Source of the DNA: Paenibacillus mucilaginosus 3016
GTDB lineage: Bacteria; Bacillota; Bacilli; Paenibacillales; NBRC-103111
Length of the DNA: 64,000 nucleotides
Reading direction: 5' to 3'
Assembly: GCF_000250655.1 (NCBI RefSeq)
Contig: NC_016935.1
Coordinates: 3,924,001-3,988,000, forward strand
Positions 43,201 through 52,158 of the stretch are shown piece after piece (the stretch's first letter is position 1; each line of letters begins with the position of its first letter). A program made the position numbers and the translations under genes. The notes below the pieces were generated by a model. It worked only from the letters and a program-made list of their open reading frames with translations, was not told the origin of the DNA and made no database searches.

Positions 43201-43875
43201 GTGGCGACGATTCTGGTCGTCGATCCGGACTTCCGGACCCGGGAGCTGATCCGGATGACCCTGGGCTGCGAGGGGCTTCACTGCTTGGGAGCCTCCGATG
43301 CGGCCGATGCCTATCAAGCCCTGCGCAGTCAGCCCGCCGAGCTTGCGGTGATCGACAGCGGCCTGCCCGGCGACGAAGGCTGGGGGCTGTGCGAGGAGCT
43401 GCGGCGCTTGTCGGACATGCCGCTGCTTGTGCTTGCTTCGCAGGGGGAGCTGTCTTACAAAGTGAAGGCGTTCAAGGCCGGGGCGGACGACTATCTGCTG
43501 AAGCCCTTCGAACCGCTGGAGCTGCTTCTGCGGGTCCGGGCTCTGCTGCGCCGCTGCCGGATCGCGGCATCGCAGACCATCGTTATCGGCCGGACCGAGA
43601 TTAACCGGAAGCGGTACGAGGTGAAGTGCGGGGAACGCTCGCTCCCGCTGCGCTCGAAGGAGTTCGACCTGCTCTTCAAGCTGGCATCCTATCCGGAGCG
43701 GATCTTCACCCGCGAGCAGCTCATTGAACAAATATGGGGGGCGGATTACGTAGGAGACATGCGGACGGTGGACGTCCATATCAAGCGGCTTCGCGAGCAG
43801 GTGCACGCGTTGTCCGGATGCATCCGGATCATGACGGTAAGAGGGCTCGGCTACAGGCTTCAGGTGAGGGGTTAG
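43201..43875 (+). CDS. OmpR/PhoB-family response regulator (orphan)
   Basis: This 224-aa protein has a receiver domain (acidic VVDPDFRTR, phospho-Asp in AVIDSGLPG, Lys in LKPFEP) and a winged-helix output domain (LRSKEFDLLFKLASYP, VDVHIKRLREQV, then IRIMTVRGLGYRL). The start is GTG 43201 with GGGGAG upstream. No histidine kinase gene is adjacent. It lies between the sfp-like gene and the NRPS-like pair and might control them. Confidence 0.93.
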   Translation: MATILVVDPDFRTRELIRMTLGCEGLHCLGASDAADAYQALRSQPAELAVIDSGLPGDEGWGLCEELRRLSDMPLLVLASQGELSYKVKAFKAGADDYLLKPFEPLELLLRVRALLRRCRIAASQTIVIGRTEINRKRYEVKCGERSLPLRSKEFDLLFKLASYPERIFTREQLIEQIWGADYVGDMRTVDVHIKRLREQVHALSGCIRIMTVRGLGYRLQVRG

Positions 43876-44163
43876 CCTTCGTCTTGGCGTATACCCTTAC
43901 CCTTGACGCATATACATAGACAGCCGGCTCCCGTCTTGACCGACAGGCGGGCTATTTGGCGCGGACACGCGGCGGCTCCCGTCCGTGCCCGGCGGCCCCG
44001 ATCTCAAGGAATCCTCAGGGAATGACGCATATTTTTCGTACCAGTGATAACACACGGCTGCTGACAGCTTGGATGATGTATTGAGGGTGTGCGCTCCAGC
44101 GGAAGAACCCTCCCGTCCTGCCGTGAGAGTAGAGAGAAGATGCGATGGGAAGGGAGAGATGAC

Positions 44164-44805
44164 ATGATGATCGAACCGGCTGATCTGGCATGGATGGGGG
44201 GCGCCGCTCCCGGCGCATCCCTCGCGGGGGAGGAACCCCTATGGGACGAAGACCCGAAGCTGCGGCGGCTGCTGGAAGGGCTGCCGGACGGCGCACGGCT
44301 GTCCGTACTGCTGCGGAGCAGGGCCTGCTTCTCCGAGGAGCTGGCGGAGCGTGTGCTGGCTGCGATGGCCGGGGGGCCGGATGCTCTGCGGGGGGAGCCT
44401 GGATTCATGGACAGCCGTGCCGCTCTGCGCTTCCGGGGCAGGGAAGAGCCGGGCTGGAGGCTGCTCGTTCTCGATCTGTCCCGTCCCGGGGAGCTGGGGG
44501 AGCGGCTCGTACAGGAACGTCTCCGGCTGCACGAAGCGCTTCGGACCGGCCGCGGGCTGCTGGCCGTGATCTTCCGGTTGGAGGAGGGGGACCGGCTGCT
44601 GCTCAGCGTCCCGCTGCCGGCCCCTTATCCTGTCACCCGCAGCGGGCTGACGGGGGATTTCATGCGGGGGTATCGGCAGGCGCTTAACGGCATGCCGCCC
44701 GCGCTGCCGGTCCGTCCCGTCGTCCAAGTTCCTGCTCTTCATCCCGGACGGGAGCGTGCGGGAGCGGAACACGAGAACGCTATGGGCTTCCAGCTGCTCG
44801 CTTGA
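44164..44805 (+). CDS. Stand-alone NRPS condensation-domain-like protein lacking the HHxxxDG motif
   Basis: No ordinary family fits, but several stretches line up in order with the first half of NRPS condensation/epimerisation domains: RLSVLLRSRACFSEELAERVL and AAMAGGPDALR (opening helix), then GLLAVIFRLEEGDRLLLSV, then DFMRGYRQALNG. Where the catalytic HHxxxDG should follow LLLSV, the protein has PLPAPYPVTRSG instead. At 213 aa it is half a C domain. ATG 44164 has GGGAGAG upstream. It may be a vestige or a non-catalytic partner. The assignment is from pattern reading only. Confidence 0.5.
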   Translation: MMIEPADLAWMGGAAPGASLAGEEPLWDEDPKLRRLLEGLPDGARLSVLLRSRACFSEELAERVLAAMAGGPDALRGEPGFMDSRAALRFRGREEPGWRLLVLDLSRPGELGERLVQERLRLHEALRTGRGLLAVIFRLEEGDRLLLSVPLPAPYPVTRSGLTGDFMRGYRQALNGMPPALPVRPVVQVPALHPGRERAGAEHENAMGFQLLA

Positions 44806-44877
44806 TATATCACATAAGGCGCCCCCGCTTCCCTGCAAGCGGCATATAGGAGCGCAGACAGGGAGGGAAACGTTCTG

Positions 44878-45924
44878 ATGACACAGCCACCCCAGCAAGA
44901 AGCGCCGCCGGGCGGCATGACCGCCTGCCTGGCGGAGCAGCGGACCGGTCTTCCGGGACCGTCCGCGAAGCCCCGCAGAGCCGTGACGGCGCCGGCCCCC
45001 CGGCGCGAAGCGCGCTCGGGCCGAAGCATTCACCGCCTATTCGCAGAGCAGGCGGAAGCGGTTCCGCTGTTCACGGCCATGGTCCACGCCGGGAAGGAGC
45101 TCCGCTACCGGGAGCTGAACGCGCAGGCCAACCGGATTGCCCGCCTGCTGGCGGACCGCGGGGCGGGCCGGGGGCAGTTCGTCGCGCTCTCCGCGGAGCC
45201 CTCGCCGGAGCTGCTGGCCGGCCTGCTCGGCATCCTGAAGTCAGGCGCGGCATGCCTGCTCGATGAGTCCGGCCTGCTGACCGGCGGCCGGAGCATCCCG
45301 GGCTTCGCCGGAGCTGCGGTCGGCCTGGCCGCCCCCGGCCGGAAGGAGGCTCTCAGCCGCGGAAGAGCGGCCGGCGGCACGTCATGGCTCGCCTTGGATG
45401 ACGGGCTGCTGACGGAAGGGGAGGCGCCGGAAGCGGTGCCTCCCGTATCCGCGGACGATGAGGCGCTGGTGGTCTGCAGGCCCACGCCGCTGGGGACCCG
45501 GGTGACCCGCCTCACGCACGGCACGCTGGCTGAAGCCTGCTGCCGCGAGATCTCCGCTGCCGGCATCACATCCTCCGACAGCGCCGCCTGGCTGCCGGGG
45601 TGCGGGAGCGCGGCCTTCGTCCGCAGCGCACTGCCGTTCCTCTTGGCCGGCGCGGATGTGCACCTGCTGGGCGGTGAGCTTGCGGACAATCCGTCAGCCC
45701 TGCACCGCAGCCTTGGCGGCATGTCGGCTGCGTTCCTGCCGGAGGAGGCCTGTGCTCCGCTGCTGGCGCAGGGGCGGCTTTCCCTGCGGCTGCTGTATGC
45801 CGGAGGCCCGCGCTGGAAGCGGGTGGAGCTGCCGGCCGCCGGCAGGACGGACGAAGCCGGGCAGACTGGCTGCGGGCAACCGGCCTCGGGAACAGCTGCA
45901 CAGCCGGAAGTGCATGCTGAATAA
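44878..45924 (+). CDS. Stand-alone, degenerate NRPS adenylation-domain-like protein
   Basis: After about 45 disordered residues, the protein follows the start of an NRPS adenylation domain: IHRLFAEQAEAVP, core A1-like KELRYRELNAQANRIARLL, then LLGILKSGAACLLDESG. The phosphate-binding loop (core A3, normally TSGSTGxPKG) is replaced by VCRPTPLGTRVTRLTH. An A4/A5-like part follows (LPFLLAGADVHLLGG, RLLYAGGP), after which the domain ends; the C-terminal half with later cores is absent. GGGAGGG precedes ATG 44878. It is intact as an ORF at 348 aa but should not bind ATP in the usual way. Confidence 0.6.
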   Translation: MTQPPQQEAPPGGMTACLAEQRTGLPGPSAKPRRAVTAPAPRREARSGRSIHRLFAEQAEAVPLFTAMVHAGKELRYRELNAQANRIARLLADRGAGRGQFVALSAEPSPELLAGLLGILKSGAACLLDESGLLTGGRSIPGFAGAAVGLAAPGRKEALSRGRAAGGTSWLALDDGLLTEGEAPEAVPPVSADDEALVVCRPTPLGTRVTRLTHGTLAEACCREISAAGITSSDSAAWLPGCGSAAFVRSALPFLLAGADVHLLGGELADNPSALHRSLGGMSAAFLPEEACAPLLAQGRLSLRLLYAGGPRWKRVELPAAGRTDEAGQTGCGQPASGTAAQPEVHAE

Positions 45925-46017
45925 GCGTGCGGCGGCAGGCTCAGACCGTGGTGCGCGTCCTTCCATGTCGAGGGTACTGCCGCTCGATGCAGGGAGAAGC
46001 TGTACCGCCGCACAAAC

Positions 46018-46063
46018 CAAATGGACGCCGGAACCGATGAGCCATCGGTCCGGCGTCCATTTG
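46018..46063. terminator. Long hairpin between convergent genes
   Basis: Arms 46018-46039 and 46043-46063 are complementary over 21 bases with one bulged A and a 3-nt loop. There is no T-run, but its place between the adenylation-like gene and the convergent thioesterase gene suggests a bidirectional terminator. The rest of 45925-46215 shows no gene. Confidence 0.6.
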
Positions 46064-46215
46064 CTGATCAGGGTATGAAAGCGCGGAACGGAGATCCTCG
46101 GCGGTGCCCGGCCCCATCCTCCCTAACACGCTTGCTTGTTCATGGGTGGGGCGGCATAGGGCACCGGGAAACCAAGCCGCCAGGATCATCCGGGGGAGCA
46201 GGGCTTTGCGCTGGT

Positions 46216-46974
46216 CTACCGGACGGCTGCCTCGGGAAGCAGCTTGGCCGCAATCTCGGCGGTGAGCAGATCCTTCTGGGGATGGATGAAGAAGTGGTCG
46301 CCCTCCACCATCCGCAGCGTGAATGATCCTTCCGTGCATTCGCCCCAGGCTTCCAGGGACGCCTGGGAGATGCCTTTGTCCCCATAGCCTCCGAAGGCGC
46401 TCACCGGGCAGCGAAGAAGCTCGCCGGGGGTGAAACGGTAAGTGTCGCAGACGCTGAAGTCCGCGCGCAGCATCGGCAGGAGGAGCTCCATCAACTCGCG
46501 GTTGCGCAGCACTTCCTCCGGGGTGTATTCGAGCGAGCGGAGCTTGTCGATGAACAGGTCGTCCGGCAGGAGATGCCGCAGCTCTTCTGCCTGCTTGCGG
46601 CGGTGAGGGGCGCTTTGGGCGGAGGCGAACAGATGCGCCGGGGGAAGCCCTTCGGCCTGCAGGCGGCGTGCCGTTTCGTAAGCGATCAGGGCGCCCATGC
46701 TGTGGCCGAACAAGGCATACGGCACGTCGAGCAGCGGTCGGATTACCTCGCAGATCCGCTCCATCATCGGTTCCAGCGTCATATAGGGCGTCTCGAACAG
46801 CCGGGATTCCCGCCCGGGCAGCTGGATGGAGACGACCTCGATGCTCTGAGGCAGATTCTTCGCCCATTCCCGGTAGATCGAGGCCGAGCCGCCGGCGTAA
46901 GGGAGCGTAAACAATCTCATGACCGGACGCTGGACGGAGGGGGTCCGGACGAGCCATTTGGAGTCGTTCGACAT
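46216..46974 (-). CDS. Type II thioesterase (GrsT/SrfAD family)
   Basis: This 252-aa alpha/beta hydrolase removes misprimed groups from carrier domains of NRPS/PKS. It has the oxyanion-region LPYAGGSASIYREW, nucleophile FGHSMGALIAYE, Asp in GGYGDKG and His in EGDHFFIHP. ATG 46974 lies after AAGGAGAA on the minus strand. It faces the degenerate NRPS-like genes and is the only clearly catalytic NRPS-type enzyme here besides the Sfp-type transferase. Confidence 0.92.
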   Translation of the reverse strand: MSNDSKWLVRTPSVQRPVMRLFTLPYAGGSASIYREWAKNLPQSIEVVSIQLPGRESRLFETPYMTLEPMMERICEVIRPLLDVPYALFGHSMGALIAYETARRLQAEGLPPAHLFASAQSAPHRRKQAEELRHLLPDDLFIDKLRSLEYTPEEVLRNRELMELLLPMLRADFSVCDTYRFTPGELLRCPVSAFGGYGDKGISQASLEAWGECTEGSFTLRMVEGDHFFIHPQKDLLTAEIAAKLLPEAAVR

Positions 46975-47039
46975 GGGGATTCTCCTTATCAGATGCAAGT
47001 GTTGGAAACAGGGAAGGTTCCGCGTTACAATAGAGTCAT

Positions 47040-47090
47040 CATGTTAAAAAGTAGATGAACCTCATAAAAACTGCCTTTTTCATGTTAAAA
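47040..47090. repeat. Direct repeat CATGTTAAAA in a divergent promoter region
   Basis: Two identical 10-base copies (47040-47049, 47081-47090) lie 41 bases apart, between the thioesterase gene and the DUF218 gene. They may be regulator half-sites on one face of the helix. Confidence 0.3.
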
Positions 47091-47205
47091 GATTCGCCGG
47101 CGCCCGTCAATGACGTTAACCATAAGTTAATGAAGCGGCTGCGGCAGATGTACGCTTGATGCGGGAGGGCCGGCGTGCGAGAATAAGAGAGGGAGGGATG
47201 CAGCG

Positions 47206-47880
47206 ATGCGCAAGACCGTCACACGAAAAAAGGCGCTGCTCCTGCTGGCTTCCATGCTGCTGCTCGGCGGCGGGACGATCACCCTCGTCGACCGGCATGT
47301 GCAGGCGGGCGCGGCCCCTTACTTGTACAAGGGAGCGGAGGTTCCCGGTGCGGAGGCGATCGTCGTCCTCGGGGCGTTCGTCTATGCAGACGGCAGAGTC
47401 TCCGATATCGTAAGAGACCGGCTCGATACGGCGCTGGAGCTGTACCGGGCGGGGAAGGCGCCCAAGATTCTCGTCAGCGGCGATCATGGCCGACAGGATT
47501 ACGATGAGGTCAATACGATGAAGAATTACCTGCTGAAAGCCGGCGTGCCGGAAGAGGATATCTTCATGGACCACGCCGGATTCGATACGTACGACAGCAT
47601 GTACCGGGCCCGGGACGTGTTTCTGGTCCGCCGGGCCATTGTCGTCACGCAGGAGTATCATGTCAAACGGGCGGTCTACCTCGCACGGGAGCTTGGGATT
47701 GAGGCTTATGGCGTGTCGGCGGACCGCCGTCAGTACAGGGCGATCGCCAAGTACAAGGCCCGGGAGGTGCTCGCCCGCAATAAGGACTTCGTTGGAGTCC
47801 ACCTGCTGGGAATGAAGCCTAAGTACCTGGGCGAAGCGATTCCGATCACGTCCGACGGCCGAGCGACCAATGACAAGTAG
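47206..47880 (+). CDS. YdcF/SanA-like DUF218 membrane-anchored protein
   Basis: The 224-aa protein has an N-terminal membrane anchor (KALLLLASMLLLGGGTITLV) and an extracytoplasmic DUF218 domain: AIVVLGAFVYADGRVSDIVRDRLD, KILVSGDHG, HAGFDTYDSMYRA and IVVTQEYHVKRAVYLARELGI. It resembles SanA, linked to vancomycin exclusion and envelope integrity in enterobacteria. GAGGGAGGG precedes ATG 47206. Confidence 0.88.
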   Translation: MRKTVTRKKALLLLASMLLLGGGTITLVDRHVQAGAAPYLYKGAEVPGAEAIVVLGAFVYADGRVSDIVRDRLDTALELYRAGKAPKILVSGDHGRQDYDEVNTMKNYLLKAGVPEEDIFMDHAGFDTYDSMYRARDVFLVRRAIVVTQEYHVKRAVYLARELGIEAYGVSADRRQYRAIAKYKAREVLARNKDFVGVHLLGMKPKYLGEAIPITSDGRATNDK

Positions 47881-48147
47881 CGCCGGATATTCTTGGTGTT
47901 AATTATCACCGGGCCTGGGCATGAGTCTGGCTGTTACGGACAGGCCGAAGGGAGCCTCGGGCAGCGGTCCAGGCACAGGGGGAATGATATTTAATGGAGT
48001 TAACTATCAACGGCATAAATGAGTTCGTTCTTTGCTTCCCATCGCCCTTATAGACGCTGATAAGGTAGACTTTTGGCAGTAATTATGTTATGTAATAAAG
48101 AAGGCCGGACAACCAAGACCGGATGAGATTGAATAGGGGGAATGAAT

Positions 48148-48672
48148 TTGTCCCGGCGTTTTGTGATTGAAGCGGTGCTGGTGGCCATCTACGGCGAATT
48201 GATGGTGCCGAGCCAGCCTGTGCAGTATATCATTCCGTATTCTACCATCATGGAACTATACGAGATGAAAGACAGCAAGGAACCGGTGATGCCGGATCCG
48301 GAAGACGACGCTCACGTGAAGACGAAGATCGGCGAGCTCATTGCCTTCTTCGACGATCCGTTCAACCGCAAGAAGCTCGAGCGCTCGCTGGCCGCCCCGT
48401 GGCGGCTGTCGCCTCCGCTGCCGATCAACGATAACGTGACCTTCGTCATCGTGAACGCCATGGAGAACGCGCAGTACGGCGAAGGGTTCGATCCCATCGA
48501 GACCGAGGTGGTTCTTGCTTCCATCCGGGAGCAGGCGCCGATCATCACGGATCAGGTCGAACTCATGGAGAAGATCATCCAGTCCGAAGTTCCCGTTCAA
48601 GTATACGATGTGTATGATTTCGATTTTGCTGTGGAGCAGGGCATTTCCGCGGACGATTGGATGACACCGTAA
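48148..48672 (+). CDS. Conserved Paenibacillus-type hypothetical protein
   Basis: The 174-aa soluble acidic protein starts SRRFVIEAVLVAIYGELMVP, followed by YIIPYSTIMELYEM and VPVQVYDVYDFDFA. Similar proteins are common in Paenibacillus; some are labelled ADP-heptose synthase, but nothing here looks like a nucleotidyltransferase, so no function is assigned. TTG 48148 is preferred to ATG 48142 because the GGGGG site is only 1 base before the latter and 7 before the former. Confidence 0.7.
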   Translation: MSRRFVIEAVLVAIYGELMVPSQPVQYIIPYSTIMELYEMKDSKEPVMPDPEDDAHVKTKIGELIAFFDDPFNRKKLERSLAAPWRLSPPLPINDNVTFVIVNAMENAQYGEGFDPIETEVVLASIREQAPIITDQVELMEKIIQSEVPVQVYDVYDFDFAVEQGISADDWMTP

Positions 48673-48681
48673 CCCAAAAGG

Positions 48682-48704
48682 GTCCCCGTTACGGGGATTT
48701 TTTT
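48682..48704 (+). terminator. Intrinsic terminator of the 48148 gene
   Basis: TCCCCGT pairs with ACGGGGA around a single-base loop and runs into seven T. Confidence 0.8.
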
Positions 48705-48762
48705 GTTTCTGGGGCAGATGCTGCCGCTGACGGCATCCGCAGTGATGAGGAGGACGATAACA

Positions 48763-49531
48763 ATGGGCGTTTATTTGATTACAGGAACATCCAGGGGGCT
48801 CGGGGAGGCTTTGGCCGCTCGGCTGGCAGCAAAAGGTCACCGGGTCACCGGCTTCAACCGGACACCGAATCCGCGGCTCAGGGAAGCGGCGGGGGATGAT
48901 GGCAGGTACGACGAAATCGCATGCGATCTCAGCGAGCCGGTCGCCGCTGCGGCGGTATTCGAAGCTTTCCTGCAGGAGGCCGCGTGGCTGCGGGAGGCGG
49001 ACGAGATTACCCTGGTCCACAACGCCGGCGTGCTCGATCCGATGGGGCCCGCAGAAGAGGCGGACCCGGCGGCCCAGCAGACGCATCTGCAAGTGAATCT
49101 CACGGCTCCGCTGCTGCTGACCTCGGCATTCATTCGTGCCGCCGGGGCGTGGCCGGCTCCGCACGGCAAGCGGGTGGTCAGCATCTCCTCCGGCGCGGGC
49201 CGCAAGCCTTATGCGGGCTGGTCGGCTTACTGCAGCGCCAAGGCGGGACTCGACATGATGACCCGCTGCATCGCGCTGGAGCAGGGGGGATGGGCCGGGG
49301 AGCGTCAAGCTCGCTTCCATCGCCCCGGGCGTAGTCGACACCGGCATGCAGGAGACGATCCGCGGCACCGACCCGCGGCGCTTCCCGGATGCCGGCCGCT
49401 TCGTGAAGCTGAAGGAGACGGGCAGCCTGTATACGCCGGAAGAAGCGGCTGCCCGGCTGGCCGCCTGGCTCGAGAGCGGAGCCATGAAGCAGGGCGACAT
49501 CGTCGATGTGCGCGAGCTTGCGGCGCCGTAG
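48763..49531 (+). pseudogene. Short-chain dehydrogenase, YueD/sepiapterin-reductase-like (frameshifted)
   Basis: The first frame gives the cofactor motif TGTSRGLG, VHNAGVL, Ser in SISSGAG and YCSAKAG. At the GGGG run 49297-49300 the natural continuation SVKLASIAPGVVDTGMQET appears only after skipping one base, and then runs to TAG at 49529-49531. Restored length is about 256 aa, normal for the YueD/benzil-reductase group. Read without correction, the frame continues as Arg-rich nonsense to 49605. ATG 48763 follows GAGGAGGA. Confidence 0.8.
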
Positions 49532-49576
49532 AGGCTGATGGCCCGTATACTCCCGCGCATGGCGGGGGCTCCGGTA

Positions 49577-50146
49577 TTAGGGATGCTGCAGCTGCTCCAG
49601 CTTGACTTTCAGCTCCTCGAGCGTCATGCCGCCGAACGCGGCGAAGCCGCCCTGCTTCTCGAGCGCGATGACTCTCGTGCCCTGCAGCGGGTACAAGCCC
49701 TGCCAGCCGCCGGCGAGATAGTACAGATTCGTCTGCGGCACCCGGCGCAGAAAGCAGACATAATCACCCTGAACCAGCGGTCCGGTATAGGAAAGATTGA
49801 GCGGGTCGGCCGGCAGGGGAAGCGGATCGAAGCCGTCGGTGAGCAGCTCCAGCCTGCCCGAAGAGACGGCCGTCCCGTGGAGAACGCTTCGAATCCGGAA
49901 GGTTTGTACATAATGGATCAGAGGGCGGCTGCCGACCCTGCGGCCGGTCGGGTAAGCTTTCGTGTCGTCCTCAAGCGAGCCGGCGACCACGATCTCGGCC
50001 TTGGCCGCCAGCTCCTGCGGCGTGCTCATCCGCTCCTTCGGCAGCTCAATACGGCCCGGTTTCGGCTCGGCATGGAGCGCGGCGGGGCTTGGGGCGGACA
50101 GCGTGAAGAGCAGCAGGGCCGGCAGCAGGATGCGGGGCAGATTCAT
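49577..50146 (-). CDS. Secreted hypothetical protein
   Basis: This 189-aa protein has a clear Sec signal peptide (NLPRILLPALLLFTLSAPSPAA, cleavage near ALHA). The mature part is beta-rich with KAEIVVAGSLEDD, HYVQTFRIRSVLHG and GDYVCFLRRVP, a pattern seen in extracellular domains that link to a growing conduit of stress or cell-wall proteins; no family is recognised with certainty. AAGGAGAA precedes the ATG on the minus strand. It is convergent with the frameshifted SDR gene. Confidence 0.7.
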   Translation of the reverse strand: MNLPRILLPALLLFTLSAPSPAALHAEPKPGRIELPKERMSTPQELAAKAEIVVAGSLEDDTKAYPTGRRVGSRPLIHYVQTFRIRSVLHGTAVSSGRLELLTDGFDPLPLPADPLNLSYTGPLVQGDYVCFLRRVPQTNLYYLAGGWQGLYPLQGTRVIALEKQGGFAAFGGMTLEELKVKLEQLQHP

Positions 50147-50248
50147 AAGCGGATTCTCCTTTAGTTAGAACGGAATGGTCGGTACCTAACCTGTCCATTC
50201 CCGGCGTATTCCATGCATAATGTGATGACAGAGAGGAACGTGGCTTCC

Positions 50249-50791
50249 GTGTTCGATCCAACCATCTATGATAATCTCAAAACGGTGCTCGAGGGCGCCT
50301 GCTATGACCTCGATGCCGAAGGTGCATTTCTGATCACCGGCCGTGAGGACCTCGTCGATCTCGCTTCCTACTCAAGAACCTTCCGGCTGCGGATGCGGCG
50401 AACGGAGGGACGGTGCGAAGCATCGGTGGCGCTGGTAAGCGATCTGGCCGACTTCGCCGGCGAGCTGCGGAAGGTGCACATCGCCGGTGAAGCCCCCGGC
50501 GCACGGGTGCAGCTGGAGCTGCTTCTTCCCTTGTCCGTCTCCGGCCGGCGGGAAGCTGTCGAAGCTTACCTCGCGGAGCAGTGGGAGCATTCGTTCCGCA
50601 TGGAGTTCGATCTCGTGACGACTTGGAGCGGGGATTCAGCGGCTGCCGGTGTGCCGGCAGCCGGACAGTGCCGCGTACGGATGATGACGACCGGCAAGCT
50701 CGATGAAGGCGACGTGGAGGGCGTGGAGGAGATCGGAGACCGGCTGTCGCAGACGCTGGCCTATCTCGAGTCTCTGGCGCAGTCAGGGTAA
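50249..50791 (+). CDS. Uncharacterised protein of about 180 aa
   Basis: The soluble protein begins FDPTIYDNLKTVLEGACYDLD and contains a long beta-rich middle and an acidic C-terminal helix. No family is recognised. The start is uncertain: ATG 50213 and GTG 50240 are possible, but GTG 50249 follows GAGAGGA at a workable distance and gives a family-like first residue (FDPTIYDN). It is followed by the NiaP-like transporter gene without evident coupling. Confidence 0.6.
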   Translation: MFDPTIYDNLKTVLEGACYDLDAEGAFLITGREDLVDLASYSRTFRLRMRRTEGRCEASVALVSDLADFAGELRKVHIAGEAPGARVQLELLLPLSVSGRREAVEAYLAEQWEHSFRMEFDLVTTWSGDSAAAGVPAAGQCRVRMMTTGKLDEGDVEGVEEIGDRLSQTLAYLESLAQSG

Positions 50792-50864
50792 TCAGGCGGC
50801 ACTCCGGTTTAATCTTCCCCGCCGTTGGTTATGGATAAGGAATAAGAAAAGGAGTTGAGACCCT

Positions 50865-52082
50865 ATGAGCCGCTTGGAGGTACTGCAGGACCCCAAACAG
50901 CGCAAGCTTCTGTTCTCCGCAGGGCTGAGCTGGTTGTTCGATGCGATGGATATCGGGCTGATCTCGTTCATTGCCGCGGCGGTAGCCGTGCAGTGGCAAT
51001 TGACGCCCCAGCAGGTCGGGCTCTTCACAAGCATCAATTCGATCGGGATGGTCATCGGCGCGGCGCTGGCCGGCCTGCTCGCCGACCGGTTCGGCCGCAA
51101 GCCCGTGCTGCTCTGGACGCTGCTGCTCTTCTCGGCGGCCAGCGGCCTCTCCGCCTTAGCCACCGGCTTCGCGGCGCTGTGCATCCTCCGCCTGATCGCC
51201 GGCATCGGCCTCGGCGGGGAGCTGCCGGTCGCCTCCACCCTCGTCTCCGAGTCGGTGCCGGCACGGGAGAGAGGGCGGGCCGTCGTGCTGCTCGAGAGCT
51301 TCTGGGCCGGCGGATGGCTGGCCGCGGCGCTCATCGCATACTTCGTGATCCCGAAGTACGGCTGGCAGGCCGGCTTCGTCATCGGTGCGGTGCCGGCGCT
51401 CTACGCGCTCTATCTGCGGCGGGCCATCGAGGAGCCGCCGCGCTTCACCGCCCGCAGCCGCACACAGAGAACCTCGTTCGGGGAGCGGTTCGCCTCGGTC
51501 TGGGCTCCGGAGCACCGCCGGTCGACGATCATGCTCTGGATTCTCTGGTTCACCGTCGTGTTCTCCTACTACGGCATGTTCCTGTGGCTGCCGAGCGTCA
51601 TGATGCTCAAGGGCTTCACGCTCGTGAAGAGCTTCCAGTACGTGCTCCTGATGACGATCGCGCAGCTGCCGGGTTATTTTACCGCCGCGTATTTCATCGA
51701 GAAGTTCGGCCGCAAATTCGTTATCGTAGCCTATCTGCTCCTAACGGCCCTCAGCGCCATCTGGTTCGGCAATGCGGAGACGGAAGGGATGCTGCTCGCC
51801 GCCGGGTTCTGCCTGTCCTTCTTCAACCTTGGCGCCTGGGGCGGATTGTACGCCTATACTCCTGAGCTGTATCCGACTTCGGTGCGTTCGACCGGTGTCG
51901 GGCTGGCGGCCTCCTTTGGCCGGATCGGCGGGGTCATCGCCCCGTTCCTGGTCGGCATGCTGGTGGCCCGCTCCGTAGGCATTCCGGCGATCTTCGCGAT
52001 CTTCTTCGCCGCCATTGTCGTGGGCGCGATTGCCGTGTTCTTCCTTGGGACGGAGACTAAGGGCCGCGAGCTGACGGAATAA
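50865..52082 (+). CDS. MFS transporter, NiaP-like
   Basis: This 405-aa protein has 12 hydrophobic segments and the MFS loop motif ADRFGRKPV between segments 2 and 3, with a related EKFGRKFVI in the second half. GLGGELPVASTLVSE and the late YTPELYPTSVRSTG match the sugar/aromatic-acid transporter group that includes B. subtilis YceI/NiaP (niacin). The substrate is inferred by similarity only. AGGAGTTGAG precedes the ATG. Confidence 0.85.
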   Translation: MSRLEVLQDPKQRKLLFSAGLSWLFDAMDIGLISFIAAAVAVQWQLTPQQVGLFTSINSIGMVIGAALAGLLADRFGRKPVLLWTLLLFSAASGLSALATGFAALCILRLIAGIGLGGELPVASTLVSESVPARERGRAVVLLESFWAGGWLAAALIAYFVIPKYGWQAGFVIGAVPALYALYLRRAIEEPPRFTARSRTQRTSFGERFASVWAPEHRRSTIMLWILWFTVVFSYYGMFLWLPSVMMLKGFTLVKSFQYVLLMTIAQLPGYFTAAYFIEKFGRKFVIVAYLLLTALSAIWFGNAETEGMLLAAGFCLSFFNLGAWGGLYAYTPELYPTSVRSTGVGLAASFGRIGGVIAPFLVGMLVARSVGIPAIFAIFFAAIVVGAIAVFFLGTETKGRELTE

Positions 52083-52103
52083 AGGAATAACAGCAAAGCA
52101 CGA

Positions 52104-52133
52104 GAACCCTCCGCCAGGCGGGGGGTTCTTTTT
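52104..52133 (+). terminator. Intrinsic terminator of the MFS gene
   Basis: GAACCC/GGGTTC and CCGCC/GGCGG arms form one stem followed by a five-T run. Confidence 0.85.
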
Positions 52134-52158
52134 CTCACTGCATTGTGTCATAAAGGAG

